In this document: positions 41,450-51,800 of the stretch, in pieces
How the letters are laid out: the number at the start of each line of letters is the position of its first letter
Numbering within the stretch: the first letter of the stretch is position 1
Assembly (NCBI GenBank): GCA_963598415.1
Contig: CAVBUH010000030.1
Location: 1-64,000, forward strand
DNA: 64,000 nt
Direction: 5' to 3'
Source: Colimorpha_A sp900556615
GTDB taxonomy: Bacteria > Bacillota > Clostridia > Oscillospirales > CAG-272
Translations under genes and position numbers: made by a program
The notes under the pieces: generated by a model
Seen by the model: only the letters and a program-made list of their open reading frames with translations
The model's database searches: none
What the model was told of the DNA's origin: nothing

Positions 41450-42699
41450 AAAAAGAGCTTAAATACGGGAAAGGCACCGTAACGGTAGAGCTTGACGAAA
41501 AGAATTTGCTTGCAGAGCTGCTGCCTAACGAGGTTGCGGCAGATCTTACCGGTGTTGAAGAGGTACGGCGTTCTCTGTCCGAACCGATAGGAACAGACGG
41601 ACTGTCGAAATTGGCGGTTGGAAAACATAACGTGGTGATTGTCACAAGCGATATTACACGACCTGTTCCGAGCTATAAAATCATTCCGTCAATTCTTGAC
41701 GAACTACAAAAAGCCGGCGTTAAGGACGATGATATTACGGTGGTCTTTGCCCTCGGCAGTCATCGTGGACACACCGAGGAGGAAAAGAGACATCTTGTAG
41801 GAGATGCCGTTTATGATCGTGTCAAGTGCATTGACGCCGACGCTTCCGACTGTGTACGGGTAGGCGTGACAAAAGCCGGCACTCCCGTTGATATCTTCCG
41901 CAAGGTTGCAGAGGCGGATTTTAAGATTTGCGTCGGAAATATTGAGTTTCATTACTTTGCCGGTTACAGCGGAGGCGCAAAGGCTATTATGCCGGGGGTT
42001 TCCACGAGGGAGGCGATTCAGTGCAACCATCGGATGATGGTAAGACACGAGGCATGCGCGGGACGGCTTGACGGAAATCCTATACGCGAGGATATAGAAG
42101 AATCCGGAAAACTTCTCGGAATTGATTATATCGTAAACGTGGTTCTTGATGCTCATAAGGAAATTATTAAATGTGTATCGGGAGATTCCGTAAAAGCTCA
42201 CAGAGAGGGCTGCGCGTTTCTTGATACGCTTTACAAATGCAGAATACCGGAGAAGGCGGATATTGTTCTTGTCTCGGCAGGCGGATTCCCCAAGGATATG
42301 AATATGTATCAGGCGCAAAAGGCGCTTGATAATGCAAAACATGCGGTCAGAGCCGGCGGAACCGTTATCTGGATTGCCGAGTGTACCGAGGGAATGGGAG
42401 AAAAACATTTTGAGGAATGGATGACGGGACATAAAAAGAGCAGCGATATGATAGATCATCTTCACCGCGATTTTGTTCTCGGCGGTCACAAAGCCGCTGC
42501 TATTGCTCTGGTGCTTGAGAAAGCAAAAATTGTGCTTGTGAGCAATTACAGCGACGATTTTGTGCGGGCTGTTCATCTTACACCTGCTAAGAGTGCGCAG
42601 GAAGCCCTTGATCAGGCGTTTGCTGAGTATGGAAAAGAGGCAAAGGTGATTATTATGCCGCTTGGAGGTTCCACGCTTCCTTCTGTATCAGAAATGTGA
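41446..42699 (+). CDS. larA: LarA-family (nickel-pincer) hydroxyacid racemase/epimerase
   Basis: A 417-residue protein. VTSDITRPVPS, ALGSHRGHT (His108-type), GNIEFHYFAGYSGGAKAIMPG (His/Lys that hold the pincer cofactor) and SAGGFPKDMNMYQAQKAL match LarA of Lactobacillus. LarA enzymes racemise or epimerise 2-hydroxyacids through hydride transfer to a nickel-pincer cofactor, which needs LarB, LarC and LarE made elsewhere. Overlaps the E2-like stop by four bases, so it belongs to the operon. Many LarA homologues act on acids other than lactate, and its presence next to a 2-oxoacid dehydrogenase suggests the pathway handles a chiral hydroxyacid. Confidence 0.88.
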   Translation: MKKELKYGKGTVTVELDEKNLLAELLPNEVAADLTGVEEVRRSLSEPIGTDGLSKLAVGKHNVVIVTSDITRPVPSYKIIPSILDELQKAGVKDDDITVVFALGSHRGHTEEEKRHLVGDAVYDRVKCIDADASDCVRVGVTKAGTPVDIFRKVAEADFKICVGNIEFHYFAGYSGGAKAIMPGVSTREAIQCNHRMMVRHEACAGRLDGNPIREDIEESGKLLGIDYIVNVVLDAHKEIIKCVSGDSVKAHREGCAFLDTLYKCRIPEKADIVLVSAGGFPKDMNMYQAQKALDNAKHAVRAGGTVIWIAECTEGMGEKHFEEWMTGHKKSSDMIDHLHRDFVLGGHKAAAIALVLEKAKIVLVSNYSDDFVRAVHLTPAKSAQEALDQAFAEYGKEAKVIIMPLGGSTLPSVSEM

Positions 42700-42740
42700 G
42701 AACAGACAAATGTAACCTCTGAGAAATACGAGCTTTTATC

Positions 42741-42794
42741 CTAAGGAATCTCTGATTAAATCTGCATAACCGATTTAATCAGGGATTCCCTAAA
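42741..42794. repeat. Long palindrome after the seven-gene operon
   Basis: GGAATCTCTGATTAAATC pairs with GATTTAATCAGGGATTCC around the loop TGCATAACC, flanked by TAA/TTA. It has no T-run, so it is more like a mobile palindromic unit than a terminator; a similar role as mRNA 3' end protection is possible. Confidence 0.65.
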
Positions 42795-42923
42795 GATGAG
42801 AACGGCTTTTGGGTTTTTTCATAAGGATACTGCATTCGTAGGGCGTGGCTTGCTCCCACTGTAAAACAAATTTTGGAAGAGAAATTCCTCTTCCGATTTT
42901 GGACTGAATCGTGTTGATAAAAA

Positions 42924-43062
42924 GGGGCTGTCTCAAATTGCATTTTTGAGAGAGAAACGTATACAAAAGTAAAAAAATCAAGGGCATTTTTTTAATGACC
43001 TTGATTTTTTTGCTTGGATTTCACATGACGTTCATAATTGTTAGTGCGGTGAGACAGCCGCC
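42924..43062. repeat. Family E element, copy 1
   Basis: Ends GGGGCTGTCTCAAATTGC and GGTGAGACAGCCGCC are inverted repeats. The centre AAAAAATCAAGGGCA...TGACCTTGATTTTTTT is a strong hairpin with A and T flanks, so it can terminate in both directions. It lies about 225 bases after the seven-gene operon; the second copy lies after rpoC. Confidence 0.75.
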
Positions 43063-43425
43063 CAAAAGATGGATAGGCGCTCTATTTGAGGAGCTTCGGT
43101 TTAATTCAGAAAAAAAGAAGGTTTGGGGATATGCTTGCTAAGCCACGGAGCCATGTCTTTTGCCCGACACGGCTTATCTATAAGGTGAATTTACATTAAT
43201 AAAGCAACAGGCAAGGCAAACGGAATTAATTAATCTGGCTTTTGGAAGAGCAGATAAAACGTTCTCCCCGCTCCTTCAAGAACTCGCTGAATCATATAGT
43301 TTATTCCCATATAATATCCAACAGATCTTTAAAAATTGCCGAGATTTTCATTACCCATATGAGAAGTTTTGGGAGCATAAAAGATGATTCTTTGCCGTTT
43401 AGAAAGCAAGAATCGTCTGATTTTT
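43063..43425. other. Intergenic stretch, nothing recognised
   Basis: About 360 AT-rich bases. The open frame at 43242-43481 (+) runs into the AraC gene on the other strand, has no ribosome site and no family resemblance. Confidence 0.4.
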
Positions 43426-44307
43426 TTATAATTTTTTTGTTTTCCGATATTCACCCGGCGTCGTTCCGGTTATATTTTTAAAGGCGCGGTTCAGTTCGCG
43501 TTTGTCATGATATCCAATTCTATCGCTAATTTCCTCTACCGAAAGCGAAGAATCCTCCAAAAGCTCGATTACTTTTTGAACCCGCACATTCTGTACATAG
43601 GTTGAAAAAGGAACACCGAAATTCTTTTTAAAGGCGCGGCTGAAATATGCCGGTGAATAGAAATATTTTCTTGCTATTTCATTCATAGAAATCTGATTGC
43701 TGCAATTTTTCTCTATGTAGTCGATTATCCCCGGAATAATGTCACGTATATCGTTCATTACCATATCGTTGCTGCTTGATTCAATATTCCTTATTATCAT
43801 ATAGAATAGAATATTTAAATAGCTCGATACAATCTCAGCATAATTGGTGCCCCTGTTGAGAATTTCGTCGCACATTGCATTTACAATGCCGTCTGCAGCG
43901 ATAAGGTCGTTTCCCTTGAACCGGATAAGAGGGGTGCGCGGAATTTCTTCGGACGAAGTCTGTTCGCTGTTATAGAGATAATAGGCGAAGATATCGATAG
44001 CGGTGTGGCTGGAATAAAGGTTATCGGATATAAAATCCGGAAGGAGCACCATATCCGCGAAAAGGACGCCTGTTTCTGATTTGTGGTAGTGAGTCTGGTC
44101 GGTATCAATAAGAAGAAGATCTCCCTTCGCTACCTTGTATTCCTTATCGTCAATATAATGCGTGGCGGCACCGCTTATGATATAGATAAGCTCAAGAAAG
44201 TTATGTTTATGTACCGTGCTTTCGCCCATGAAAGTGTTTCGGTATGCCGTGAATTTCATACCGTTTTCAAGAAAGTCTTTATATTCGTAAGTGATCTCGC
44301 TTTCCAA
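43426..44307 (-). CDS. AraC family transcriptional regulator
   Basis: About 293 residues. N-terminal cupin sensor: HKHNFLELIYIISGAATHYIDDKEY, then KGDLLLIDTDQTHYH. C-terminal AraC domain: QISMNEIARKYFYSPAYFSRAFKKNFGVPF, then LSVEEISDRIGYHDKRELNRAFKNITGTTPGEYR. The TTG at 44307 was chosen because GGAGGA lies eight bases upstream; the longer frame adds an unrelated hydrophobic stretch without a ribosome site. It faces the seven-gene operon and could regulate it, though this is only positional. Confidence 0.9.
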   Translation of the reverse strand: MESEITYEYKDFLENGMKFTAYRNTFMGESTVHKHNFLELIYIISGAATHYIDDKEYKVAKGDLLLIDTDQTHYHKSETGVLFADMVLLPDFISDNLYSSHTAIDIFAYYLYNSEQTSSEEIPRTPLIRFKGNDLIAADGIVNAMCDEILNRGTNYAEIVSSYLNILFYMIIRNIESSSNDMVMNDIRDIIPGIIDYIEKNCSNQISMNEIARKYFYSPAYFSRAFKKNFGVPFSTYVQNVRVQKVIELLEDSSLSVEEISDRIGYHDKRELNRAFKNITGTTPGEYRKTKKL

Positions 44308-44380
44308 ACCGTATGTCTCCTCCGAAAAGTAACTGCATTTTATTTTAATATATAATGAAAGAAAAGTCAAGAGACAGAAT

Positions 44381-44414
44381 AAAAAACGCGGGGCTGCCGC
44401 AAAAAGCAACCCCG
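44381..44414 (-). terminator. Terminator after rpsT
   Basis: CGGGGTTGC pairs with GCAGCCCCG on the minus strand and is followed by CGTTTTTTATT. It lies 14 bases after the rpsT stop. Confidence 0.88.
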
Positions 44415-44427
44415 ATTTATAAGGCGG

Positions 44428-44691
44428 TTAAGCCATATGATTGAGAGCAAGCGTATACTGACTCTTTTTTCTTGCAGCATTATTCTTATGAATAATACCC
44501 TTGGAAACAGCGGTATCAAGCTTTTTAACAGCAACTGCATAAGCTTTTGCGGCGTTTTCCTTATCTCCGGCAGCGACTGCGGCTTCGTACTTCTTCATTG
44601 CGGTTTTGAGAGCTGTCTTGACCATCTTATTCTGAAGTGTCTTTGCTTCGCAGACCTTGACGCGCTTTTTGGCAGACTTGATATTCGGCAA
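44428..44691 (-). CDS. rpsT: 30S ribosomal protein S20
   Basis: An 87-residue protein from a TTG (44691): the family start MPNIKSAKKRVKV is reproduced only from this codon, and GGGAGGTG lies seven bases before it. The Lys/Ala-rich helices (MVKTALKTAMKKYEAAVAAG, then DTAVSKGIIHKNNAARKKSQ) are typical of S20, which binds 16S rRNA early in assembly. A rare start codon is common in rpsT and allows feedback by S20 on its own translation. Single gene with its own terminator. Confidence 0.95.
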   Translation of the reverse strand: MPNIKSAKKRVKVCEAKTLQNKMVKTALKTAMKKYEAAVAAGDKENAAKAYAVAVKKLDTAVSKGIIHKNNAARKKSQYTLALNHMA

Positions 44692-44822
44692 TCCGTTCAC
44701 CTCCCGACGCTATATTGACATTCTGCATTTCAGTGATTAATCATACCACATATTATAAAAAATTTCAATAGTTTTTACGGAATTTTTAATTGTTAAATAT
44801 TTGTAAACATTCAAAGACGCGA

Positions 44823-44851
44823 TTGACAGAAAAAGAAAAATATGATAAAAT
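44823..44851 (+). promoter_or_regulatory. Consensus promoter for rpoBC
   Basis: TTGACA (44823-44828), 17-base spacer, TAAAAT (44846-44851). It is about 300 bases upstream of rpoB and leaves a leader of about 290 bases. Confidence 0.85.
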
Positions 44852-44916
44852 CTATACTTGCATAGTTATCCTTGCTGATAGCTTGTGTTGCCCCGCAAAG
44901 GGCAGTGATGTAAATC

Positions 44917-44962
44917 AAAAAGTCGGCTGAAGCCTTATGCCAAGCCGAAAAATGACTTTTTT
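44917..44962 (+). terminator. Terminator-like hairpin in the rpoB leader
   Basis: AAAAAGTC with GACTTTTTT encloses a second pairing (CGGCT with AGCCG) and ends in six T. Placed 65 bases after the promoter -10 and 190 bases before rpoB, it could be an attenuator. The rest of the leader is GC-richer and structured, but I cannot assign it to a known leader family. Confidence 0.5.
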
Positions 44963-45150
44963 GAATCATACCGGTGTCTGTAGATTTCACGGCACGGGAT
45001 GGCCTTTCTCGGTCTTGCACCGCAGCTTATAATTCGACTGTAACCAGCATGTCGTAGGGGTAGCGGTGACGGAGGAGAAAAGCTTTTCTGCGCCGGCGTT
45101 TTCTGCTTATACAGGTATGATTTATTAATTTGAATGGAGTGATTACTGTA

Positions 45151-48100
45151 ATGGTCAAGCCCCATAAGCTCGGCAAAAATGTCAGAATGAGCTTTGCTAA
45201 GATTGATGAAGCTCTCGAAATGCCGAACCTCATTGAGGTGCAGAAGAAATCTTATAACTGGTTTCTGAAAGAAGGACTCATGGAGGTTCTTCGCGATGTC
45301 TCCCCTATAACCGACTACTCCGGAAATCTCAGTATAGAGTTTGTGGATTTTTCCATTGATCCTACGCCGAAATATCCGGTGGAAGAGTGCAAGGAACGAG
45401 ACGTCAATTATTCCGCGCCGCTTCGTGTAAAAATGCGTCTTTACAATAAGACGACCGGAGAACTTCTCGAGCGTGACATTTTCATGGGAGATTTTCCGCT
45501 TATGACCGATAACGGAACCTTCGTTATAAACGGTGCGGAACGAGTTATCGTTTCTCAGATTGTACGTTCTCCGGGAATTTATTATACCTCGGAAATGGAT
45601 AAGTCGGGCAAGAAAATCTATGCTTCAACGGTGATTCCCTATCGCGGCGCTTGGCTTGAATATGAGACAGACGCAAACGATATATTCTATGTAAGAATAG
45701 ATAAAAACAGGAAAATACCGGTTTCTGTGCTTATAAGGGCACTTGGCATTGAAACCGATGCCGAGATTGTCAGCTTTTTCGGAGACGATTCGAAAATAAC
45801 CGCAACGCTTGAACACGATATCTGTCAGGTCGAAGCGGATAAAAACGGTACAACAGCCGGGGATGAAGCGCTTAAAGAGATATATAAGAAGCTTCGTCCC
45901 GGAGAGCCTCCGCTTGTCGAATCAGCGCAGCTGCTTATAAATAATCTCTTTTTTGACCCTAAGAGATATGATTTAAGCGGTGTCGGCAGATATAAGTTCG
46001 ATAAGAAGCTCGCTCTCGGAAAGCGTATTGTCGGATTTGCGCTCGCTCGCCCCGTTGTGAGTCCCCTTACAGGGGAGTTCCTTTGTGACGCGGGAGAGGA
46101 GATTACCGCCGAGCTTGCGGAGCTTATTGAGCGGAGCGGTGTAAATGACCTTTATCTCCGCCTTGATGCTGAGCGGGAGATAAAGGTGTTCTCAAACGGA
46201 ACGATTTATCCCGAATATATTCTCGGATACAACCTTAAGGACTGCGGAATTAATGAAAAGGTTAAGATTTCGGTTCTGCTTGAAATTCAGGAACAGTGCG
46301 GAGAGGATGCCGAAGCGATAAAGGCGGAGGCGAAGCGCCGCATAGCGGAACTTGTGCCTAAACATATTACAAAGGACGATATCTTCTCGTCTATCAATTA
46401 TCTGATTTGCCTGTCTCATGGAATCGGTACCACCGATGATATTGACCATCTCGGAAACCGGCGTCTGCGCTCTGTCGGAGAGCTCCTCCAGAATCAGTTC
46501 CGTATAGGCTTCTCCCGTATGGATAAGATCGTTAAGGAGAGAATGAATATTCAGGACAACGAGACGCTTACTCCCGAGGGACTTATCAATATTCGCCCGG
46601 TTGTTACCGCTATCCGCGTGTTTTTCGGATCCTCTCCTCTTTCACAGTTTATGGATCAGAACAATCCTCTTGCCGAGCTTACGCATAAGCGCCGCCTTTC
46701 GGCTCTCGGACCGGGAGGTTTGTCCCGCGACCGCGCTTCCTTTGAGGTTCGTGATGTTCACTATACTCACTACGGAAGAATGTGCCCGATTGAAACTCCC
46801 GAAGGACCGAACATCGGTCTTATCTCCTATCTTGCAACTTATGCCCGGATCAGCGATTATGGCTTTATTGAGGCTCCTTACCGCCGCATCGACAAGGAAA
46901 CGGGAGTTGTGACCGGTGACATTGAGTATATGACCGCCGATGTGGAGGATAATTATATAATAGCTCAGGCGAACGAGCCGCTTGACGAGAACAATCGGTT
47001 TGTGAACAAGAAGGTTACCGCACGTCAGCGTGCTGAGATTATTGAAGTTGACAACAGCGTTCCCGACTATATGGACGTTTCGCCAAAGATGGTGGTTTCC
47101 GTTGCGACAGCTATGATTCCGTTCCTTGAGAATGACGATAACTCCCGCGCGCTTATGGGCTCGAACATGCAGAAGCAGGCGGTTCCGCTTCTTGTCTGCG
47201 ATTCACCTATTGTCGGAACCGGTATGGAATATAAAGCTGCGGTCGATTCCGGCGTTGTGGTGTGCGCCAAGGAATCCGGTACCGTTGAGCGTGTTTCCGC
47301 GGACGAGATTGTCGTTCGTACGGATGACGGCAAAAAGAACGTCTATCATCTGATCAAATTCAAGCGTTCTAACCAGAGCACCTGTATTAATCAGCGTCCT
47401 ATCGTTGATCAGGGTGAATACGTTGAAAAGGGTCAGGTTATTGCTGACGGTCCCGCTACCTCAAACGGGGAAATTGCTCTCGGCAAAAATGCTCTTATCG
47501 GGTTTATGACATGGGAGGGATATAACTACGAGGACGCCGTTCTTTTGAACGAGAACCTTGTAAGAAACGATGTTTATACTTCCCTCCATATTGAAGAGTA
47601 TTCCCATGAAGCAAGAGATACCAAGCTCGGACCGGAGGAGATCACAAGAGAGATTCCCAATGTCGGAGACGACGCTCTTAAAGATCTTTCGGCGGACGGT
47701 ATTATCCGTAAGGGTACCGAGGTTCGCGCCGGCGATATTCTTGTCGGAAAGGTAACGCCCAAGGGAGAAACTGAACTTACCGCGGAGGAGAGACTTCTCC
47801 GTGCGATCTTCGGCGAAAAGGCAAGAGAAGTAAGAGATACATCTCTGCGTGTTCCACACGGTGAAAGCGGTATTGTTGTCGATGTCCGCGTATTTTCCAG
47901 AGAGAACGGCGACGAGCTTCCTCCCGGTGTCAACAAGGTTGTCCGCGTATATATCGCTCAAAAGAGAAAGATATCCGTCGGAGACAAGATGGCGGGACGT
48001 CACGGAAATAAAGGTGTTGTTTCCCGTATTCTTCCGCCGGAGGATATGCCTTTTATGGCGGACGGAACTCCTCTTGATATCGTTTTGAACCCGATGGGTG

Positions 48101-48882
48101 TTCCTTCGCGAATGAATATCGGACAGGTTCTTGAGGTTCATCTGGGGATTGCCGCAAAACGTCTCGGATGGAAGGTTATGACGCCTGTTTTTGATGGGGC
48201 AAAGGAACAGGATATCACCGAATGCCTGAAAATGGCGGGTATGAGCGAAACCGGTAAAATGACGCTTTATGACGGCAGAACCGGGGAACCCTTTGATAAT
48301 CCCGTAACGGTCGGTATCATGTACTATCTCAAGCTTCATCATCTGGTTGACGATAAGATACATGCACGTTCGACCGGTCCTTATTCTCTTGTTACCCAGC
48401 AGCCTCTCGGCGGTAAAGCACAATTCGGAGGTCAGCGCTTCGGAGAGATGGAGGTTTGGGCTTTGGAGGCCTACGGCGCGGCATATACGCTTCAGGAGAT
48501 TCTGACTGTTAAATCGGATGATGTTACCGGACGTGTCAAGACCTATGAGGCTATTGTCAAAGGACAGAATATCCCGACGCCGGGTGTGCCGGAGGCATTT
48601 AAGGTACTTGTCAAGGAGCTTCAGTCACTCTGCCTTGATATAAGAGTTCTTGACCGCGACGGAAACGAAATAGAGTTGTCTTCGATAGGTGATGACGAGC
48701 TTGACGCTCCTGCGTTTATCTCTGCCGATGATGTAGGGGAAACGGTGGAATCGGATGATACTTTTGATTCAATGACAGAAGAAAATCCCGATGATTTTGA
48801 TGATGATTCGGAATTCTTTGATGATATTTCTGAAGACGATGTTTTCGACGATTTTTCCGGCGAAGATGATATAGATATTTAA
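45151..48882 (+). CDS. rpoB: DNA-directed RNA polymerase subunit beta
   Basis: A 1243-residue protein. It starts VKPHKLGKNVRMSFAKID with GGAGTGA before ATG 45151. The rifampicin region is present (LSQFMDQNNPL, LTHKRRLSALGPGGL, CPIETPEGPNIGL), as are the GDKMAGRHGNKGV block and the C-terminal GGKAQFGGQRFGEMEVWALEAYGAA (two parts). A long acidic tail (Asp/Glu about 60 percent over the last 40 residues) is a Firmicutes feature. At the start of the rifampicin region it reads GSSPLSQ where most bacteria have GSSQLSQ. No rplJ-rplL lies directly upstream, unlike the usual order. Confidence 0.98.
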   Translation: MVKPHKLGKNVRMSFAKIDEALEMPNLIEVQKKSYNWFLKEGLMEVLRDVSPITDYSGNLSIEFVDFSIDPTPKYPVEECKERDVNYSAPLRVKMRLYNKTTGELLERDIFMGDFPLMTDNGTFVINGAERVIVSQIVRSPGIYYTSEMDKSGKKIYASTVIPYRGAWLEYETDANDIFYVRIDKNRKIPVSVLIRALGIETDAEIVSFFGDDSKITATLEHDICQVEADKNGTTAGDEALKEIYKKLRPGEPPLVESAQLLINNLFFDPKRYDLSGVGRYKFDKKLALGKRIVGFALARPVVSPLTGEFLCDAGEEITAELAELIERSGVNDLYLRLDAEREIKVFSNGTIYPEYILGYNLKDCGINEKVKISVLLEIQEQCGEDAEAIKAEAKRRIAELVPKHITKDDIFSSINYLICLSHGIGTTDDIDHLGNRRLRSVGELLQNQFRIGFSRMDKIVKERMNIQDNETLTPEGLINIRPVVTAIRVFFGSSPLSQFMDQNNPLAELTHKRRLSALGPGGLSRDRASFEVRDVHYTHYGRMCPIETPEGPNIGLISYLATYARISDYGFIEAPYRRIDKETGVVTGDIEYMTADVEDNYIIAQANEPLDENNRFVNKKVTARQRAEIIEVDNSVPDYMDVSPKMVVSVATAMIPFLENDDNSRALMGSNMQKQAVPLLVCDSPIVGTGMEYKAAVDSGVVVCAKESGTVERVSADEIVVRTDDGKKNVYHLIKFKRSNQSTCINQRPIVDQGEYVEKGQVIADGPATSNGEIALGKNALIGFMTWEGYNYEDAVLLNENLVRNDVYTSLHIEEYSHEARDTKLGPEEITREIPNVGDDALKDLSADGIIRKGTEVRAGDILVGKVTPKGETELTAEERLLRAIFGEKAREVRDTSLRVPHGESGIVVDVRVFSRENGDELPPGVNKVVRVYIAQKRKISVGDKMAGRHGNKGVVSRILPPEDMPFMADGTPLDIVLNPMGVPSRMNIGQVLEVHLGIAAKRLGWKVMTPVFDGAKEQDITECLKMAGMSETGKMTLYDGRTGEPFDNPVTVGIMYYLKLHHLVDDKIHARSTGPYSLVTQQPLGGKAQFGGQRFGEMEVWALEAYGAAYTLQEILTVKSDDVTGRVKTYEAIVKGQNIPTPGVPEAFKVLVKELQSLCLDIRVLDRDGNEIELSSIGDDELDAPAFISADDVGETVESDDTFDSMTEENPDDFDDDSEFFDDISEDDVFDDFSGEDDIDI

Positions 48883-48898
48883 GATAGGAGATAATGCT

Positions 48899-51800
48899 TT
48901 GGAACATAATGTGTTTGATTCAATTAAAATCGGACTTGCGTCTCCTGAAATGATAAGAAGCTGGTCTCACGGCGAAGTAAAAAAACCCGAGACCATCAAT
49001 TACCGTACCCTCAAAGCTGAGCGCGACGGTCTGTTCTGCGAGAAAATTTTCGGTCCGACCAAGGACTGGGAATGTCTTTGCGGAAAATATAAGCGTGTAC
49101 GCTATAAGGGGAAGGTCTGCGAAAAGTGCGGAGTCGAGGTCACAACCAAAAAGGTTCGCCGTGAAAGAATGGGACATATTGAGCTTGCCGCTCCCGTTTC
49201 CCATATCTGGTATTTCCGCGCGATTCCGTCAAAAATGGGATTGCTTCTTGATATTTCTCCCAGGCTTCTTGAAAAGGTGCTGTATTTTGCACAGTATATC
49301 GTGATTGATCCCGGTACAACGCCTCTTTCCAAATATCAGATTCTTTCCGAGCGTGAATACCGTGAAATGTACGAGCGCTATGAGAAGGATTTTAAGGTCG
49401 GAATGGGAGCAGAGGCGGTAAAGGAGCTTCTTGCCGAAATCGATATTGAGGAGCTTTCACGCCAACTGAAAGAAGAACTCAGCAATGCAAGCGGTCAGAA
49501 AAAGCTTCGCATCATAAAGCGTCTTGATGTAGTTGAGGCGTTCCGCCGCTCGGGAAATAAGCCCGAATGGATGATTCTTGATGTAATTCCGGTAATTCCG
49601 CCGGAAATCAGACCTATGGTACAGCTTGACGGCGGACGTTTTGCTTCCTCCGATTTAAACGATCTGTACAGAAGGGTTATAAACAGAAATAACCGCCTGC
49701 GCCGCTTGCTTGAGCTTCAGGCTCCCGAAATCATTATACGAAACGAAAAACGTATGCTTCAGGAAGCGGTTGATGCTCTTATTGATAACGGACGCCGTGG
49801 AAAACCGGTGACCGGACCTTCAAACCGTCCTCTGAAATCTCTCTCGGAGATGCTCAGAGGTAAGCAGGGGCGTTTCCGTCAGAATCTTCTCGGTAAACGA
49901 GTCGATTATTCGGGACGTTCGGTTATTGTCGTCGGACCTGAACTGAAAATATATCAGTGTGGTCTGCCGAAGGAAATGGCTCTCGAACTCTTTAAACCCT
50001 TTGTTATGAAGCGTCTTGTGGAAACGCAGAAGGCTTCCAATATTAAAGATGCAAAGAAGAAGGTCGATAAGGTTGACGCCTGCGTATGGGACGCTCTTGA
50101 AAATGTGATCAAAGAGCATCCTGTCCTTCTCAACCGTGCGCCTACCCTTCACCGTCTTTCGATTCAGGCATTTGAACCGGTTCTTGTTGAGGGACGCGCC
50201 ATCAAGCTCCATCCGCTTGTCTGTACCGCATTCAATGCCGATTTTGACGGCGACCAGATGCCGGTTCACGTTCCGCTTTCTGCGGAGGCACAGGCTGAGG
50301 CACGCTTCCTTATGCTTTCGGCAAATAACCTTCTTAAGCCTATGGACGGTAAAGCCGTCACCGTTCCTTCTCAGGATATGGTGCTTGGTTCCTACTATCT
50401 TACTATTGATAAGGCGGGAGAGCCCGGCGAGGGACATGTTTTCCGTGATTTCAACGAGGCGATGATGGCTTATGCCAATGGCGTTCTCGGACTTCACGCT
50501 CCGATAAGAATCAGAGTCAGCCGTGAAATAGACGGTGAAATTCATACCGGTATTATCAATGCTACTCTCGGACGTCTTATCTTCAATGAGCACATTCCTC
50601 AGGACCTCGGTTTTGTTGATAGAAGCGATCCTTCCAAGCTGCTTGATCTGGAGATTGATATGACCTGCGGCAAGAAGCAGCTCGGTCAGATTATCAACCT
50701 TTGTATCGAAAAGCACGGTTTCTCGGTTGCGGCACAGGTGCTTGATAATATTAAGTCGATGGGCTACAAATATTCGACGAAGGCTGCCATTTCCATTTCT
50801 ATTTCCGACGTTACGATTCCTGATGAGAAATATTCTTACATTGCTGAGGCGGAAAAGAAGGTTGACGCCATTCATAAACATTTTCTTCGCGGTCAGCTTA
50901 CCGAAGAGGAACGCTATAACAACGTAATAAAGATATGGGAACAGACGACAAAGGATATAGTTGCCGCACTTCAGAATAAATTTGATAGGTACAATCCTAT
51001 TAAGATGATGTCGGATTCCGGCGCCCGCGGTAATATGACGCAGATGCGTCAGCTTGCCGGTATGCGCGGACTTATGTTTGCGACAAACGGACGTACGATG
51101 GAAATCCCGATCAAGTCAAACTTCCGCGAAGGACTTAAGATACTTGAGTATTTCATTGCGGCGCGCGGTGCGCGTAAATCGCTTTCCGATACCGCTCTTA
51201 AGACTGCAGACTCCGGATATCTTACCCGCCGTCTTGTTGATGTTTCTCAGGATGTTATTGTAAGAGAAAGCGACTGCGGAACTCAGAAGGGTATGTGGGT
51301 TTCCGCGATCACAGACGGAAAAGATGTTATCGAGCCGCTGAAAGACCGTCTTGTTGGGCGTTTTACGATGGAGGACGTTGTAAATCCCGAAACGCACGAG
51401 GTGCTTGTTCCTGCCGACACCATGATCTCAGAAAAGATGGCGTCTGTAATTGTAAATGCCGGTATTACTCAGGTATATATCCGTTCTGTTCTTGAATGTA
51501 AGGCAAGACACGGTATCTGTGCTAAATGCTACGGAGCCGACCTTGCCAACGGCAGACCGGTCAATGTCGGAGAGGCTGTCGGTATTATTGCCGCTCAGTC
51601 AATCGGAGAGCCGGGTACACAGCTTACGATGCGTACCTTCCATACGGGCGGCGTTGCAGGCTCCAATATTACACAGGGTCTTCCCCGTGTCGAAGAACTC
51701 TTTGAGGCAAGACGCCCCAAGAAAACGGCAGTTATTTCGGAAATGGCCGGTATTGTCAGCTTCGGCGAAATGAAGAAGATGAAAACAATTAACATCACAA

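Noticed and set aside
43242..43481. 79-codon frame before the AraC gene
   Set aside because: No ribosome site; the 3' part is the antisense of the AraC C-terminus.
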